Assembly: GCA_021741245.1 (NCBI GenBank)
Contig: JAIOYF010000006.1
Span: forward strand, 186,001-250,000
Length of the DNA: 64,000 bases
Direction: 5' to 3'
From: Paracoccaceae bacterium
GTDB taxonomy: Bacteria > Pseudomonadota > Alphaproteobacteria > Rhodobacterales > Rhodobacteraceae
Numbering within the stretch: position 1 is the first letter of the stretch; each line of letters begins with the position of its first letter. This document shows positions 17,330 through 27,320 of the stretch, piece after piece. The notes under the pieces were generated by a model, which was not told the DNA's origin, ran no database searches, and saw only the letters and a program-made list of their open reading frames with translations. Position numbers and translations under genes: made by a program.

Positions 17330-20236
17330 ATGTGCGCCGATATGACCGAGACCACCGCGCCCGACTACCGCGATACCGTGTTTTTGCCGGAAACTGAGTT
17401 TCCGATGCGCGCAGGCTTGCCACAGCGCGAACCGGACTGGCTTGCCCGTTGGGCGCGGATCGGCGTTTATGACCGCCTGCGTGACAAGGCCACCACTGGT
17501 GCGCGCCAGCCCTTTACGCTGCACGACGGCCCTCCTTATGCCAACGGTCACCTGCATATCGGCCATGCCCTGAACAAGGTGCTGAAAGATATGGTCGTGC
17601 GCTCTCAGCAGATGATGGGCAAAGACGCGCGCTATGTGCCGGGCTGGGATTGCCACGGGTTGCCGATCGAATGGAAGATCGAGGAACAATACCGCTCCAA
17701 GGGGCTGAACAAGGACGATGTCGACATCGTCGACTTCCGTCAGGAATGCCGCAAATTCGCCGAAGGCTGGGTGGATATCCAGCGCGAGGAATTCAAGCGG
17801 CTTGGCATCACCGGCAATTGGCCAAAGCCCTACCTGACCATGGACTTCCACGCCGAAGCCGTGATCGCGGAAGAGTTCATGACCTTTTTGATGAATGGCA
17901 GCCTGTATCAGGGCTCCAAACCCGTGATGTGGTCGCCGGTCGAGAAAACCGCGCTTGCCGAGGCCGAGGTGGAGTATCACGACCACACCAGCCATATGGT
18001 CTGGGTGCGGTTTGCGCCAAAGGCGGGTCTTGATGGCGCAAGTGTTGTGATCTGGACCACAACGCCTTGGACCATCCCGCAAAACCGCGCGGTCAGCTAT
18101 AATCCGAACATCAGCTATGGCCTCTATCGCGTTGATGCGGTTGCCGAAAATTCCACAGCCCAGGCGGGGGAGACGCTGCTGGTTGCAGATGCCTTGGCCG
18201 AAGCCGTGATGAAGGCTGCCAAGGTCGAAGGGTTCGCGCGCCTGCGCGACGTGTCTGCGACCGAACTGGACGGCGTGATGCTTTCCCACCCCTATCACGG
18301 GGTTGAGGGCGGCAATGGCGAATGGGATTTTGACGTGCCCATGCTTCCCGGCGACCATGTGACCGATGACGCGGGTACGGGATTTGTGCATACGGCGCCC
18401 AGCCATGGCGATGATGACTATCAGATGGGGGTCAAGTTTGGCCTGCCGATGACCTATAACGTCGAGGCCGATGGCAGCTATCGCGCCGATCTGCCCCTGT
18501 TCGGCGGCCAGCACATCATCTTGCCCGATGGCAAGGAAGGCCCCGCCAATGTCAGCAATATCAAGGCCCTGCATGGCGCAGGGGCACTCTTTGCCAAGGG
18601 CAAGCTGAAACACAGCTATCCACATTCGTGGCGCTCCAAGGCCCCGGTGATTTTCCGCAACACGCCGCAGTGGTTTGTGGCTATCGACCGCACGCTTGAC
18701 GATGGCATGGGCACATACGGCGATACGATCCGCAGCCGCGCGTTGACCTCGATCAATGAGTTGGTGCAATGGACCCCGCAAACGGGCCGCAACCGCTTAT
18801 TCTCGATGATCGAAGCGCGCCCTGATTGGGTTCTTTCGCGCCAGCGGGCATGGGGGGTGCCGTTGACCTGCTTTACCCGCGTGGGCGCAAAGCCCACCGA
18901 TCCCGACTATCTGCTGCGCAACCCAGAGGTAAACGCCCGCATCAAGGCCGCGTTCGAGGCCGAGGGTGCAGATGTTTGGTATGTGCAAGGATTCAAGGAA
19001 AAGATGCTGTCTGGCATCGTCGATCCGTCGCAATATAACCAGATCTTCGATGTGCTGGATGTGTGGTTCGATAGTGGCTCTACCCACGCCTTCGTGCTGC
19101 GCGACCGTGAGGACGGGTCCGAGGATGGGATTGCCGACCTTTATCTGGAAGGCACCGATCAGCATCGGGGCTGGTTCCATTCGTCGATGCTGCAGGCCTG
19201 TGGCACGATGGGCCGCGCGCCCTATCGCGGGGTTCTGACCCATGGCTTTACGCTGGACGAAAAGGGCATGAAAATGTCCAAGTCACTTGGCAATACGACC
19301 GCCCCGCAAGAGGTGATCAAGGAATACGGCGCCGATATCTTGCGGCTTTGGGTGGCGCAGTCCGACTACACCACCGATCTGCGCATCGGTAAGGAAATCC
19401 TCAAAGGCACCGCCGACAGCTATCGCCGTTTGCGCAACACCATGCGGTTCTTGCTGGGCAACCTTGCAGGTTTTACCGAGGCCGAAAAGATTGCCCCCGC
19501 AGATATGCCGGAACTGGAACGCTGGGTGCTGCACCGTCTGGCTGAACTGGACGCCGAGGTGCGCAAGGGTTACGCCGCCTATGATTTCCAAGGTGTGTTC
19601 CAAAAGCTGTTCACCTTTGCGACGACCGATCTTTCGGCGGTCTATTTCGACATCCGCAAGGACTCGCTCTATTGCGACGCGCCGGGCAGCCTGACCCGCC
19701 GCGCTGCGCGCACCGTGCTTGACATCTTGTTCCACCGGCTGACCACATGGCTGGCCCCGATCCTTGTCTTCACCATGGAAGAGGTCTGGCTTGAACGCTT
19801 CCCCGGCGACGACAGTTCGGTCCATCTGGTCGATATGCCCGAAACACCGGCCGCATGGCGTGACCCGGCACTGGCCGCCAAATGGGAAAGCATCCGTGAA
19901 GCCCGCCGCGTCGTCACCGGCGCGTTGGAGGTGCAGCGCACCGCCAAGGTGATCGGCGCAAGTCTTGAGGCCGCACCAACCGTCTTTGTCACGCCCACGA
20001 TGATGGCGCTGCTAGAGTCGGTTCCGTTCGAGGATCTCTGCATCACCTCTTGCGTCTGGCTCTCCACCGATCCCGTGCCCGAGGCGGCCTTCCGTCTGGC
20101 CGACGTGCCGGATATTGCGGTGCGCTTTGAGCCTGCCAAGGGCGAAAAGTGCCAGCGCTGCTGGAAGGTGTTGCCCGATGTCGGCACACATAAACATCCG
20201 GGAACCTGCGCGCGCTGCAACGACGCATTGGGCTAG
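17330..20236 (+). CDS. ileS: Isoleucine--tRNA ligase
   Basis: This class I aminoacyl-tRNA synthetase charges tRNA-Ile. It has 968 residues. The HIGH motif is in HLHIGHALNK (about 71-80), the CP1 editing domain is in the middle, and KMSKS is in GMKMSKSLGNT. A C-terminal four-Cys zinc site is CQRCWK...CARCNDALG. The start is chosen at the ATG at 17330 (MCADMTETTAPDY) because AAGGA lies 9 bases upstream. An ATG at 17321 sits directly on that SD, and another at 17342 is possible. ogt follows after 9 bases on the same strand. Confidence 0.96.
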   Translation: MCADMTETTAPDYRDTVFLPETEFPMRAGLPQREPDWLARWARIGVYDRLRDKATTGARQPFTLHDGPPYANGHLHIGHALNKVLKDMVVRSQQMMGKDARYVPGWDCHGLPIEWKIEEQYRSKGLNKDDVDIVDFRQECRKFAEGWVDIQREEFKRLGITGNWPKPYLTMDFHAEAVIAEEFMTFLMNGSLYQGSKPVMWSPVEKTALAEAEVEYHDHTSHMVWVRFAPKAGLDGASVVIWTTTPWTIPQNRAVSYNPNISYGLYRVDAVAENSTAQAGETLLVADALAEAVMKAAKVEGFARLRDVSATELDGVMLSHPYHGVEGGNGEWDFDVPMLPGDHVTDDAGTGFVHTAPSHGDDDYQMGVKFGLPMTYNVEADGSYRADLPLFGGQHIILPDGKEGPANVSNIKALHGAGALFAKGKLKHSYPHSWRSKAPVIFRNTPQWFVAIDRTLDDGMGTYGDTIRSRALTSINELVQWTPQTGRNRLFSMIEARPDWVLSRQRAWGVPLTCFTRVGAKPTDPDYLLRNPEVNARIKAAFEAEGADVWYVQGFKEKMLSGIVDPSQYNQIFDVLDVWFDSGSTHAFVLRDREDGSEDGIADLYLEGTDQHRGWFHSSMLQACGTMGRAPYRGVLTHGFTLDEKGMKMSKSLGNTTAPQEVIKEYGADILRLWVAQSDYTTDLRIGKEILKGTADSYRRLRNTMRFLLGNLAGFTEAEKIAPADMPELERWVLHRLAELDAEVRKGYAAYDFQGVFQKLFTFATTDLSAVYFDIRKDSLYCDAPGSLTRRAARTVLDILFHRLTTWLAPILVFTMEEVWLERFPGDDSSVHLVDMPETPAAWRDPALAAKWESIREARRVVTGALEVQRTAKVIGASLEAAPTVFVTPTMMALLESVPFEDLCITSCVWLSTDPVPEAAFRLADVPDIAVRFEPAKGEKCQRCWKVLPDVGTHKHPGTCARCNDALG

Positions 20237-20245
20237 GGCGTCCTG

Positions 20246-20701
20246 ATGTCGCCGCTTCGCCTGACCGTTGACGGCCCCTTTGGCCCGATGACGGTGACCG
20301 AAGTGGGCGGCCGCCTGACACGACTTGATTGGAGGGCCGACCCCGGCGAAGGGTCGGCCCTTTTGCTTGAGGCCGCGCGCCAGTTGATCGCCTATTTCAA
20401 CCATGATCTCAGCGTCTTTGACCTTCCCTTTGATTGGGGATCGGGCCTGCATGAACGGGTGCGCCGGGCCATGGCGGCCATTCCCATGGGTGAGACGCGG
20501 ACCTATGGCGAGATTGCAAAAGCTGTGGGTGCCCCGGCGCAGGCGGTGGGGCAGGCCTGTGGGGCCAACCCCTTGCCGATCTTGATCCCCTGTCACCGCA
20601 TCCTTGGCCGCAACGGCCTTGGCGGGTTTTCTGCCCCCGGCGGTGTGGAAACAAAGGTCGCCCTGTTGCGCCACGAAGGGGCTGCGGGGCTTTTGATCTG
20701 A
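20246..20701 (+). CDS. ogt: Methylated-DNA--protein-cysteine methyltransferase
   Basis: This suicide enzyme repairs O6-alkylguanine by moving the alkyl group onto its own Cys. The 151-residue product has the active-site motif IPCHRILG (about 112-119), followed by LGGFSAPGGVETKVALLRHEG. The HTH region RRAMAAIPMGETRTYGEIAKAVGAPAQAVGQACGANP also matches the family when read in pieces. It is probably co-transcribed with ileS and ends 24 bases before the convergent pcs stop codon. Confidence 0.93.
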   Translation: MSPLRLTVDGPFGPMTVTEVGGRLTRLDWRADPGEGSALLLEAARQLIAYFNHDLSVFDLPFDWGSGLHERVRRAMAAIPMGETRTYGEIAKAVGAPAQAVGQACGANPLPILIPCHRILGRNGLGGFSAPGGVETKVALLRHEGAAGLLI

Positions 20702-20725
20702 CTGGTCCGGACCGGGATTCGGGGG

Positions 20726-21430
20726 CTAGTGCATAGCTCCGGGGCGTGGCGGGAAGATCTGCTGCACGATGCCCGCAAATGTCAGGTAAAGCGAGGTCAG
20801 TAGCAGCCCCCAATGGGCCCAGCTTTCGGGCGAAAAATTCACCCAAGCGGCCCAGCCTGCGAACATCACCCACAGCAGCGAAATCGGCAAGGAGAGGTTG
20901 CGCCAGCGTTTCGTGCGCGTGGGGTGAATGAACTTCAGATTGGTAAACATCGTGACCGTCAGCGCCGTGACAATGGCCAAGACCATCCATGTCGGTGGCG
21001 AAAGCGCGAACAGCACCAGAACCACCATGTTCCAGCAGGCCGGGAAACCTGCAAAGGACTTGTCCTTTGTTTTCATGCGCGTATCGGCAAAATAGATCAC
21101 CGAGCCATAGACGATGATGATGATGGCGATCCATCCCGTCCAGCCGGGCAAAAGGCCCGATTTGAACAGCGCATAGGCCGGGATAAAGACATAAGTCAGA
21201 AAGTCGATGATCAGGTCCAGCAGCACGCCGTCGTAATTGGGCCAGTTTTTGTCAACCGCGTAGCGCCGGGCAAGCGGCCCATCGATCCCATCCACGATCA
21301 GGGCGAGGACCAGCCAAAGGAACATCAAGCTCCACTCGCCCTCAACCGCAGAGAGCATGGCAAACATCGACAGCACAGCGCCGGTGGCGGTGAGCAGATG
21401 AACGGAAAGGGCTTTGTAACGAAGATGCAT
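20726..21430 (-). CDS. pcs: Phosphatidylcholine synthase (CDP-alcohol phosphotransferase family)
   Basis: Pcs condenses CDP-diacylglycerol with choline to make phosphatidylcholine in the inner membrane. The 234-residue polytopic product contains the CDP-alcohol phosphotransferase signature. DGIDGPLARR is followed, after the standard spacing, by YDGVLLDLIID, with the four conserved Asp residues all present (near 67-98). The extended YVFIPAYALFKSG segment is typical of Pcs rather than of PgsA or PssA. It is monocistronic as far as can be seen, convergent with ogt and separated from xerC by 40 bases. Confidence 0.9.
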   Translation of the reverse strand: MHLRYKALSVHLLTATGAVLSMFAMLSAVEGEWSLMFLWLVLALIVDGIDGPLARRYAVDKNWPNYDGVLLDLIIDFLTYVFIPAYALFKSGLLPGWTGWIAIIIIVYGSVIYFADTRMKTKDKSFAGFPACWNMVVLVLFALSPPTWMVLAIVTALTVTMFTNLKFIHPTRTKRWRNLSLPISLLWVMFAGWAAWVNFSPESWAHWGLLLTSLYLTFAGIVQQIFPPRPGAMH

Positions 21431-21470
21431 CTGGGTTTGATGCCTTATGGGCGCGCAGGGTGCAACCGTC

Positions 21471-22391
21471 TCACGCGCGGGGATGGGCTTTTTCGTAGAC
21501 TTCCATCAATCTGGCGGCGTCTACGGCGGTATAGGCTTGGGTCGTGGAAAGCGAAGCATGGCCCAAAAGTTCCTGAATGGCCCGCAGATCCCCGCCCGCA
21601 CTCAGCAGATGGGTGGCAAAGCTGTGACGCATGGCATGGGGCGTGGCGGTGGCAGGCAGGCCCAGTTGGAGCCGGGTCTTTTCCATCACCAAGGCAATCA
21701 GGCGCGGGTTCAGCGCCCCGCCGCGCGCGCCGCGAAACAGCGCGGCATCGTCGGGCAGATCATAGGGGCACAGGCGCACGTAATCGGCGACCACCTGCCG
21801 CGCGACAGGCAGGGTGGGGACCAGTCTGATCTTGCCGCCCTTGCCTGTGATGCGCAGCACCTCGGGCAGGGGATGGGCCGCGCCTGTCAGCCCCAGCGCC
21901 TCGGATATCCGCAGCCCGCAACCGTAAAGCAGCGTCACCACGGCCCGGTCGCGGGCGGCGATCCACTCTTCACCCGATTGGTCAGCCACGCCGTCGATCA
22001 TGTCGCGCGCGCCATCGATGGACAATGGGCGCGGCAGTTTGCGTCGGAATTTTGGCGACCTTGCCGAAAGCACCGTTGTTGCATCCGCACCTGAACGATC
22101 TGCGACCCAAGCGGTGAAATTCTTGACCGCCGACAGGCTGCGGGCGAGAGAGCGGGCCGAGACGCCGCGCGCCCGTTCATGCGCCATCCATGCCCGCAGA
22201 TCGGTTTGCGGCAGGCTGGCAAGCGGGCCAAGCCCTTCGGCTCCGCCCCGGTGCAGGCCCAAAAAGTGCAAGTAGCCGGTCACATCACGCTGATAGGCTT
22301 TGACCGTATTCGCAGCCGCCCCGTTCAGCGCGGAAAGCTGCTGGCCCCATGTGGCTAGCGCATCGCGCACTTGGGGCGCAATCGCGGTCAC
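21471..22391 (-). CDS. xerC: Site-specific tyrosine recombinase XerC
   Basis: XerC acts with XerD at dif to resolve chromosome dimers. It has 306 residues: an N-terminal SAM-like core-binding domain (about 15-105) and a catalytic domain. Active-site residues are visible: Arg in GCGLRISEALGL, His and Arg in HAMRHSFATHLLS, His in LLGHASLSTTQ, and the nucleophile Tyr in QAYTAVD. The start overlaps the DUF484 stop by four bases (ATGA). The DUF484-xerC pair is the same as the conserved E. coli yigA-xerC arrangement, which favours XerC over XerD. Confidence 0.92.
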   Translation of the reverse strand: MTAIAPQVRDALATWGQQLSALNGAAANTVKAYQRDVTGYLHFLGLHRGGAEGLGPLASLPQTDLRAWMAHERARGVSARSLARSLSAVKNFTAWVADRSGADATTVLSARSPKFRRKLPRPLSIDGARDMIDGVADQSGEEWIAARDRAVVTLLYGCGLRISEALGLTGAAHPLPEVLRITGKGGKIRLVPTLPVARQVVADYVRLCPYDLPDDAALFRGARGGALNPRLIALVMEKTRLQLGLPATATPHAMRHSFATHLLSAGGDLRAIQELLGHASLSTTQAYTAVDAARLMEVYEKAHPRA

Positions 22392-23080
22392 GACAGCCAG
22401 CGGCGCATCGTCCGTTCAAACACGCCCGCGAAATGCGCCAGAAGGTCGGTGCCATGCGTTGGCTTGAACTGATGCGGGTCTTCTGCCCCCATCACCAACA
22501 GGCCCGGCAGACGCCCCTTGCCGAAATCAAGCTTCATCAGCGCCTCGGACCGGATCCAGCCCGAGCGGTCGCCATAAATCAAGTCAGAGGTCGGGATGGT
22601 CTGGCGCAAGATCACGGCGCGCAAAGGGATGTTCCGTCCGCCCGTCAGATACTCGCCGATGAAACCGGGTTCCGCCACAAAGAGCACATCGCCAAGCTTG
22701 CGAAGGGCAGGGTCCTCGGCGCTTTGCACCGATTCCAGCACAAGGCGGATGCTGTCCACACGCAGGGTGGCGGCCACATCGGTGGCCAAAGTCTTGACAA
22801 AATCCTCAAAGCTGAGGGGATCAAGCATCTGCAAAATGGCGCGGTGCACCTGATTGGTGCCCGCAAGGTTTTCATAGGCCGCTGCGATCACCGTGCGATG
22901 GGTGTCTTCCAGCCGGTCAAGGCGATGCTCCAGCCGTTCCATCGCGATGCCGCGCAAATCAACGATGTTGGACCCCATGGCACGTTCATTCGCGCCAATC
23001 AGCGCAGCCATCACATCGCGATCCTCAAGGATAACCTCGGGCTCCGCTATGATGCGGTCGCGCATATCTTGTTCGATCAT
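22388..23080 (-). CDS. DUF484 family protein
   Basis: This 230-residue soluble protein matches the DUF484 (GAF-like) family found upstream of xerC. It has an N-terminal helical segment (IIAEPEVILEDRDVMAALIGANE... LRGIAMERLEHRLDRLE). A GAF-like alpha/beta domain follows, with GLLVMGAEDPHQFKPTHGTDLL near the end. The biochemical role is unknown. I place the start at the ATG at 23080 (MIEQDMRDR). The open frame extends to 23182, but those residues are unlike the family. The stop codon overlaps the xerC start. Confidence 0.88.
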   Translation of the reverse strand: MIEQDMRDRIIAEPEVILEDRDVMAALIGANERAMGSNIVDLRGIAMERLEHRLDRLEDTHRTVIAAAYENLAGTNQVHRAILQMLDPLSFEDFVKTLATDVAATLRVDSIRLVLESVQSAEDPALRKLGDVLFVAEPGFIGEYLTGGRNIPLRAVILRQTIPTSDLIYGDRSGWIRSEALMKLDFGKGRLPGLLVMGAEDPHQFKPTHGTDLLAHFAGVFERTMRRWLS

Positions 23081-23236
23081 GGAAACACTGCCCGGCTGTT
23101 CTTGTGATTTGCCTCTTAGTATATCGGAATCCAGCAAACAGGCGAAAGCTTTTCCTGTGCCCGCCCATGGATCGGCGGGCATTCTATCGCACGGCTGTAT
23201 CTGTTATGCCGCGCCTGTGGCTGAAAGGGACGGGAT

Positions 23237-24085
23237 ATGGCTGGGCTTTTGATCATCTATACCGGCGGCACCATCGGCATGGTTGCCGGACCGCAAGGGT
23301 TGCAGCCGGGCGATGGTGTGTTGGAGGCCGCGCTTGCCGATCAAGTGCCGGACGGGGTTGTTGTCTCGGTGGAGCGGTTCGATCCGCTGGTCGATAGCGC
23401 CAACGTCGGCCCCGCAGATTGGAACCGGATGCTGGATCTGATCGAGGCATGGCAGGGCCGGGGCGTGATCGTGGTGCATGGCACAGATACCATGGCCTAC
23501 ACCGGGGCGGCCTTGTCGTCTGCCCTGCCAAACCCTGCGATTCCTGTCGTTCTGTGCGGCTCGATGGTGCCCTTGGGCCAAGGTGGGGATGCCGAGGGCA
23601 ACTTGGCCTTGGCTATGCATACGGCGCTGACGGGTCCATCTGGGGTCTGGCTGGCATTCGCGGGCAAGGTCATGGCGGCGGCGGGGTTGGTCAAACATGA
23701 CAGCCACGGTGCGGATGCCTTTCGAGCACAGCCCCAAGTGCCCTTCGTTCCGGCGCACCACCGTTTTGTCAAACGTAGGTTTGCTGTCTTGACCCTGACA
23801 CCCGGCCTGCCTGCGCAAGCGGTGGCGGCGATGCTGGGCGAGCTTGATGGGGCGGTGTTGCGGGTGTTTGGTGCGGGCACCATGATGGCGGACGCGGCGC
23901 TTGAGGGTGTTTTGCGCGACGCGGTGGCGCGCGGGTGTCGCCTGCGTGCAGTCAGCCAATGTGAGGCGGGGGGCGTTGCGCCCGCCTCCTATGCCGCTGG
24001 GGCCGGTCTTTGGGCCGCAGGCGTGAAAGATGGCGGGGTAGAGACGCCAGAACTCGCCCTTGCGCGGCTGTGGCTTTCTGAGTGA
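23237..24085 (+). CDS. Asparaginase (L-asparaginase type I-like)
   Basis: The enzyme hydrolyses asparagine to aspartate and ammonia. It has 282 residues and no signal peptide, so it is cytoplasmic. Both catalytic Thr motifs are present: YTGGTIGM at the N-terminus (about 9-16) and VVHGTDTMAYTG near residue 80. LCGSMVPLGQGGDAEGNL fits the remaining active-site loop. It is somewhat shorter than E. coli AnsA (about 338) but within the range seen in alphaproteobacteria. It is divergent from DUF484-xerC and convergent with the transaldolase-like gene, with a strong hairpin between. Confidence 0.88.
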   Translation: MAGLLIIYTGGTIGMVAGPQGLQPGDGVLEAALADQVPDGVVVSVERFDPLVDSANVGPADWNRMLDLIEAWQGRGVIVVHGTDTMAYTGAALSSALPNPAIPVVLCGSMVPLGQGGDAEGNLALAMHTALTGPSGVWLAFAGKVMAAAGLVKHDSHGADAFRAQPQVPFVPAHHRFVKRRFAVLTLTPGLPAQAVAAMLGELDGAVLRVFGAGTMMADAALEGVLRDAVARGCRLRAVSQCEAGGVAPASYAAGAGLWAAGVKDGGVETPELALARLWLSE

Positions 24086-24086
24086 A

Positions 24087-24112
24087 GGCGCGGGGCTCGA
24101 CTGCCCCGCGCC
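24087..24112. terminator. Hairpin between convergent asparaginase and fsa genes
   Basis: A 10-bp perfect stem (GGCGCGGGGC with GCCCCGCGCC) closes around TCGACT. No clear T-run follows on either strand. Placement between two convergent stop codons suggests a shared bidirectional terminator. Confidence 0.6.
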
Positions 24113-24121
24113 CGAAAGGGA

Positions 24122-24775
24122 TCAGATGATCTTTTGACCGGTCTTGGCCCAATCCTTCATGAACTGATCCAAGCCTTTGTCGGTCAGGATATGGTTTGCC
24201 ATCGCCTTGATGACCGACGGCGGTGCGGTCATCACATCGGCCCCGATCAGCGCGCATTGGCTGGCGTGGTTGGCCGACCGGATGGAGGCCGCAAGGATCT
24301 GCGTCTCGAAATCGTAATTGTCATAGACCTGACGGATATCGGCGATCAGTTCCATGCCATCAAGGTTGATGTCATCCAGACGCCCGACGAAAGGCGAGAT
24401 GAAGGTGGCACCCGCCTTGGCGGCCAGCAGAGCCTGATTGGTGCTGAAGCACAGGGTCACGTTGACCATGAACCCTTCGCCCGACAACACTTTGCAGGTT
24501 TTCAGCCCGTCCCATGTCAGCGGCACTTTGACGGCGATGTTTGGCGCGATGGCGGCCAGCTTGCGGCCCTCGGCGATCATTTCATCGGCGGTCAAGGCCA
24601 CAACTTCGGCTGACACCGGGCCAGAGACGATGCTACAGATCTCCTTGGTCACCTCGATGATGTCGCGGCCCGACTTCAGGATCAGCGAGGGGTTGGTGGT
24701 TACGCCGTCGACCATGCCAAGATCGTTCAACTCGGCAATGGCGGCGACATCAGCGGTATCCACAAAGAATTTCAT
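24122..24775 (-). CDS. fsa: Fructose-6-phosphate aldolase / small transaldolase
   Basis: This is a TIM-barrel class I aldolase of the TalC/FSA subgroup. The 217-residue length is exactly that of the short family. The N-terminus [13 protein letters not shown] and [10 protein letters not shown] are diagnostic. The Schiff-base Lys is in IAVKVPLT (about 84-91), and [11 protein letters not shown] forms the phosphate site. The ATG at 24775 is chosen because the open frame upstream lacks family similarity. It is divergent from priA, with only 70 bases between the two starts. Whether it acts as aldolase or transaldolase cannot be decided by eye. Confidence 0.92.
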   Translation of the reverse strand: MKFFVDTADVAAIAELNDLGMVDGVTTNPSLILKSGRDIIEVTKEICSIVSGPVSAEVVALTADEMIAEGRKLAAIAPNIAVKVPLTWDGLKTCKVLSGEGFMVNVTLCFSTNQALLAAKAGATFISPFVGRLDDINLDGMELIADIRQVYDNYDFETQILAASIRSANHASQCALIGADVMTAPPSVIKAMANHILTDKGLDQFMKDWAKTGQKII

Positions 24776-24845
24776 CGGGGCGTCCTTCGATGGGTTGCAG
24801 GGGGTTCGACGGGCTATTACCCCAAACACAGCGCAAGGGAAAGGT

Positions 24846-27053
24846 TTGGCTTTGACAGATCGGGTCTATGAAGCGGGCGAAACGGTTGGTGTGCTGACCA
24901 CGGAACCGCTGGGCCGCTCGGGTCTGGGGGTGCTGGATTACCGCGCGCCTGAGGGCGGCTGCGGCGATGGCGATTTTGTGGAAGTTCCGCTTGGCCCCCG
25001 CCGGGTGCTGGGCGTGGTCTGGGGCAAGGGCGAGGGGCGTTTTGATCCGGCAAAGCTGCGCAGCGTGGCGCGGGTTCTGGATGCGCCCCCCATGCGGGCA
25101 GAGTTGCGTGCCTTTCTGACCCGTGCCGCCGACTACACGCTGACCCCTCTGCCTGCCATGCTGCGCCTTGCCACCCGCGCGCCGGGGCTGGCTGACGGGG
25201 CGGCAACGCGGCGGGTGGTGCGGCTGACGGGGCAAGTGCCTAATCAATTGACCGACGCGCGCTTTCGCGTGGTGGAGGCCCTGCGCGCCTATGGCGGGGC
25301 GGCTGTCACGGCGGTGGAACTGGCCGAGGCCGCAGGCTGCGGCACCTCGGTCATCAAGGGCTTGGTGAAATTGGGGGTCTTGTCCGAAGAGGACGCGCCA
25401 AAGGATACGCCCTATCCGCCGCTTGACCCCTCGGGCAAGGTGCGCCTGGTGGGCGATCAGGTGGCGGCAGGCGACGCGCTTGCGGCGGCGGTGGTGCAGG
25501 GCGGCTATGGCTGCACGCTGCTGAAGGGTGTGACCGGATCGGGCAAGACGGAAGTCTATCTTGAGGCTGTCGCCGAATGCCTTAAAGCCGGGCGTCAGGC
25601 GCTGGTCTTGTTGCCCGAAATCGCCCTGACCGCCGATTTTCTGGCGCGGGTCGAGGCGCGTTTTGGCGCGCGCCCCGCCGAATGGCATTCGGGTGTCACG
25701 ATGACCGAACGCCGCCGCCTGTGGCGCATGGTGGCGATCGGCGGGGCAAGCATGGTTGTGGGCGCAAGGTCTGCGCTGTTCTTGCCGTTCCAAGACCTTG
25801 GCCTGATTGTTGTGGATGAGGAACACGACAGTTCCTACAAGCAAGAAGAGGGGGTTTTGTATAACGCCCGCGACATGGCGGTGCTGCGCGCGGCGATTGC
25901 GGGCTGTGCTGTCGTGCTGGCCTCGGCCACGCCGTCGTTGGAAAGCTGGGCCAATGCGGATGCGGGCAAATATCTGCGCCTTGATCTTGGGGCCCGCTTT
26001 GGCGCGGCGGAAATGCCAAAGATGCAGGCCATCGACATGCGGGCCGATACGCTGCCGGGAAATCAATGGATCTCGGCCAAATTGGCGGCCGAGGTCAACG
26101 CCCGCATCCCAAAGGGCGAGCAATCCTTGCTGTTCCTCAATCGCCGTGGCTATGCGCCCGTGACACTGTGCCGGGCCTGCGGGCAGCAAGTGGGCTGCGA
26201 CGATTGCGATGCGCGGATGGTGGAGCATCGCTTTCTCAAGCGGCTTGTCTGCCATCAATGCGGGGCGACCAAACCTGTGCCCGTGGCCTGCCCCGCCTGC
26301 GGGGTAGAGGGGCGGATGTCTGCCGTTGGACCGGGGGTGGAGCGGTTGGCCGAAGAGGTGGCGCTGCGGTTCCCGGAGGCGCGGGTGGCGGTGCTGTCGT
26401 CTGACCTGTTCGGATCGGCACGGGCGCTGAAAGATCAGATCGTGGCCATTGCACAAGGGCAGGCCGATATCATCATCGGCACCCAGATCGTGGCCAAGGG
26501 GCATAATTTTCCGCTGCTGACGTTGGTCGGGGTGATTGACGCCGACCTTGGCCTGCAAGGGTCAGACCTGCGCGCGGCGGAACGCACCTTCCAGTTGATG
26601 CGGCAGGTGGCCGGGCGGGCAGGGCGTGCCGAAATAAAGGGCGAGGCGTTTTTGCAAACCCACCAGCCCGAACACCCGGTGATCCGCGCGATTCTAGGCG
26701 GCGAGGAAGAGGCGTTTTGGGCCGCTGAGGCCGCTGAGCGCCGTGCCGCAGGCGTGCCGCCGTATGGCCGGATGGCGGGGATCATCCTGTCCAGCCCGGA
26801 TGTGGCGCAGGTGTTTGATTTTGCGGGCGAGATGGCACGGCGCGATGGCCCGTTGCGCGCGATAGGTGCGCTAGTCTTTGGTCCAGCCCCGGCCCCTGTG
26901 GCCCGCGTGCGCGGGCGGCACCGGGTCAGGCTGTTGATCAAGGCCGAGAAAACGGCCCCCTTGCAGGCTGCGCTAAGTGCGTGGGTGGCGCAGTTCAAAC
27001 TGCCCACAAACCTGCGGCTGGCGATTGATATCGACCCCCAAAGTTTCATGTGA
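24846..27053 (+). CDS. priA: Primosomal replication restart helicase PriA
   Basis: PriA is a 3'-5' helicase that reloads the replisome at stalled forks. It has an N-terminal DNA-binding domain ([16 protein letters not shown]...) and a Walker A motif [11 protein letters not shown]. The DEEH box is [14 protein letters not shown]. Cys pairs of the zinc region follow ([13 protein letters not shown] ... CHQCG ... CPACG). The first ATG in frame upstream lies inside fsa on the other strand and is not PriA-like. I therefore use TTG at 24846 ([12 protein letters not shown], 735 residues), which follows the strong AAGGGAAAGG. Confidence 0.94.
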   Translation: MALTDRVYEAGETVGVLTTEPLGRSGLGVLDYRAPEGGCGDGDFVEVPLGPRRVLGVVWGKGEGRFDPAKLRSVARVLDAPPMRAELRAFLTRAADYTLTPLPAMLRLATRAPGLADGAATRRVVRLTGQVPNQLTDARFRVVEALRAYGGAAVTAVELAEAAGCGTSVIKGLVKLGVLSEEDAPKDTPYPPLDPSGKVRLVGDQVAAGDALAAAVVQGGYGCTLLKGVTGSGKTEVYLEAVAECLKAGRQALVLLPEIALTADFLARVEARFGARPAEWHSGVTMTERRRLWRMVAIGGASMVVGARSALFLPFQDLGLIVVDEEHDSSYKQEEGVLYNARDMAVLRAAIAGCAVVLASATPSLESWANADAGKYLRLDLGARFGAAEMPKMQAIDMRADTLPGNQWISAKLAAEVNARIPKGEQSLLFLNRRGYAPVTLCRACGQQVGCDDCDARMVEHRFLKRLVCHQCGATKPVPVACPACGVEGRMSAVGPGVERLAEEVALRFPEARVAVLSSDLFGSARALKDQIVAIAQGQADIIIGTQIVAKGHNFPLLTLVGVIDADLGLQGSDLRAAERTFQLMRQVAGRAGRAEIKGEAFLQTHQPEHPVIRAILGGEEEAFWAAEAAERRAAGVPPYGRMAGIILSSPDVAQVFDFAGEMARRDGPLRAIGALVFGPAPAPVARVRGRHRVRLLIKAEKTAPLQAALSAWVAQFKLPTNLRLAIDIDPQSFM

Positions 27054-27320
27054 CACGGGCTGCGGAAACACCTTTGTCGCTGTCACAGATGGCAAAGACC
27101 GGGGCAATCTGCCGCTTTCTGCGGCAATCTGCCCGCAAATGGTGGCAAAGGCCCGGTCGCGGTCTTGGCAAGCATGCCATTTCACGTTAGGCGCGGCGTC
27201 AATCATATGGACTGGGGTGCGATGCCCCGGTGGCTCTTCCGGCCGCTGATCCGCCGGACCATGACACAGACCAAGACAGAAAACCGGAGGGCATTGGCCC
27301 TGTCCGGCGAGGGATGTTTG

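Noticed and set aside
17246-18781. 511-codon open frame on minus
   Set aside because: Antisense to ileS; Gly/His/Arg-rich shadow with no motif.
24750-26558. 602-codon open frame on minus
   Set aside because: Antisense to priA; no motif and extreme Arg/His/Gln content.
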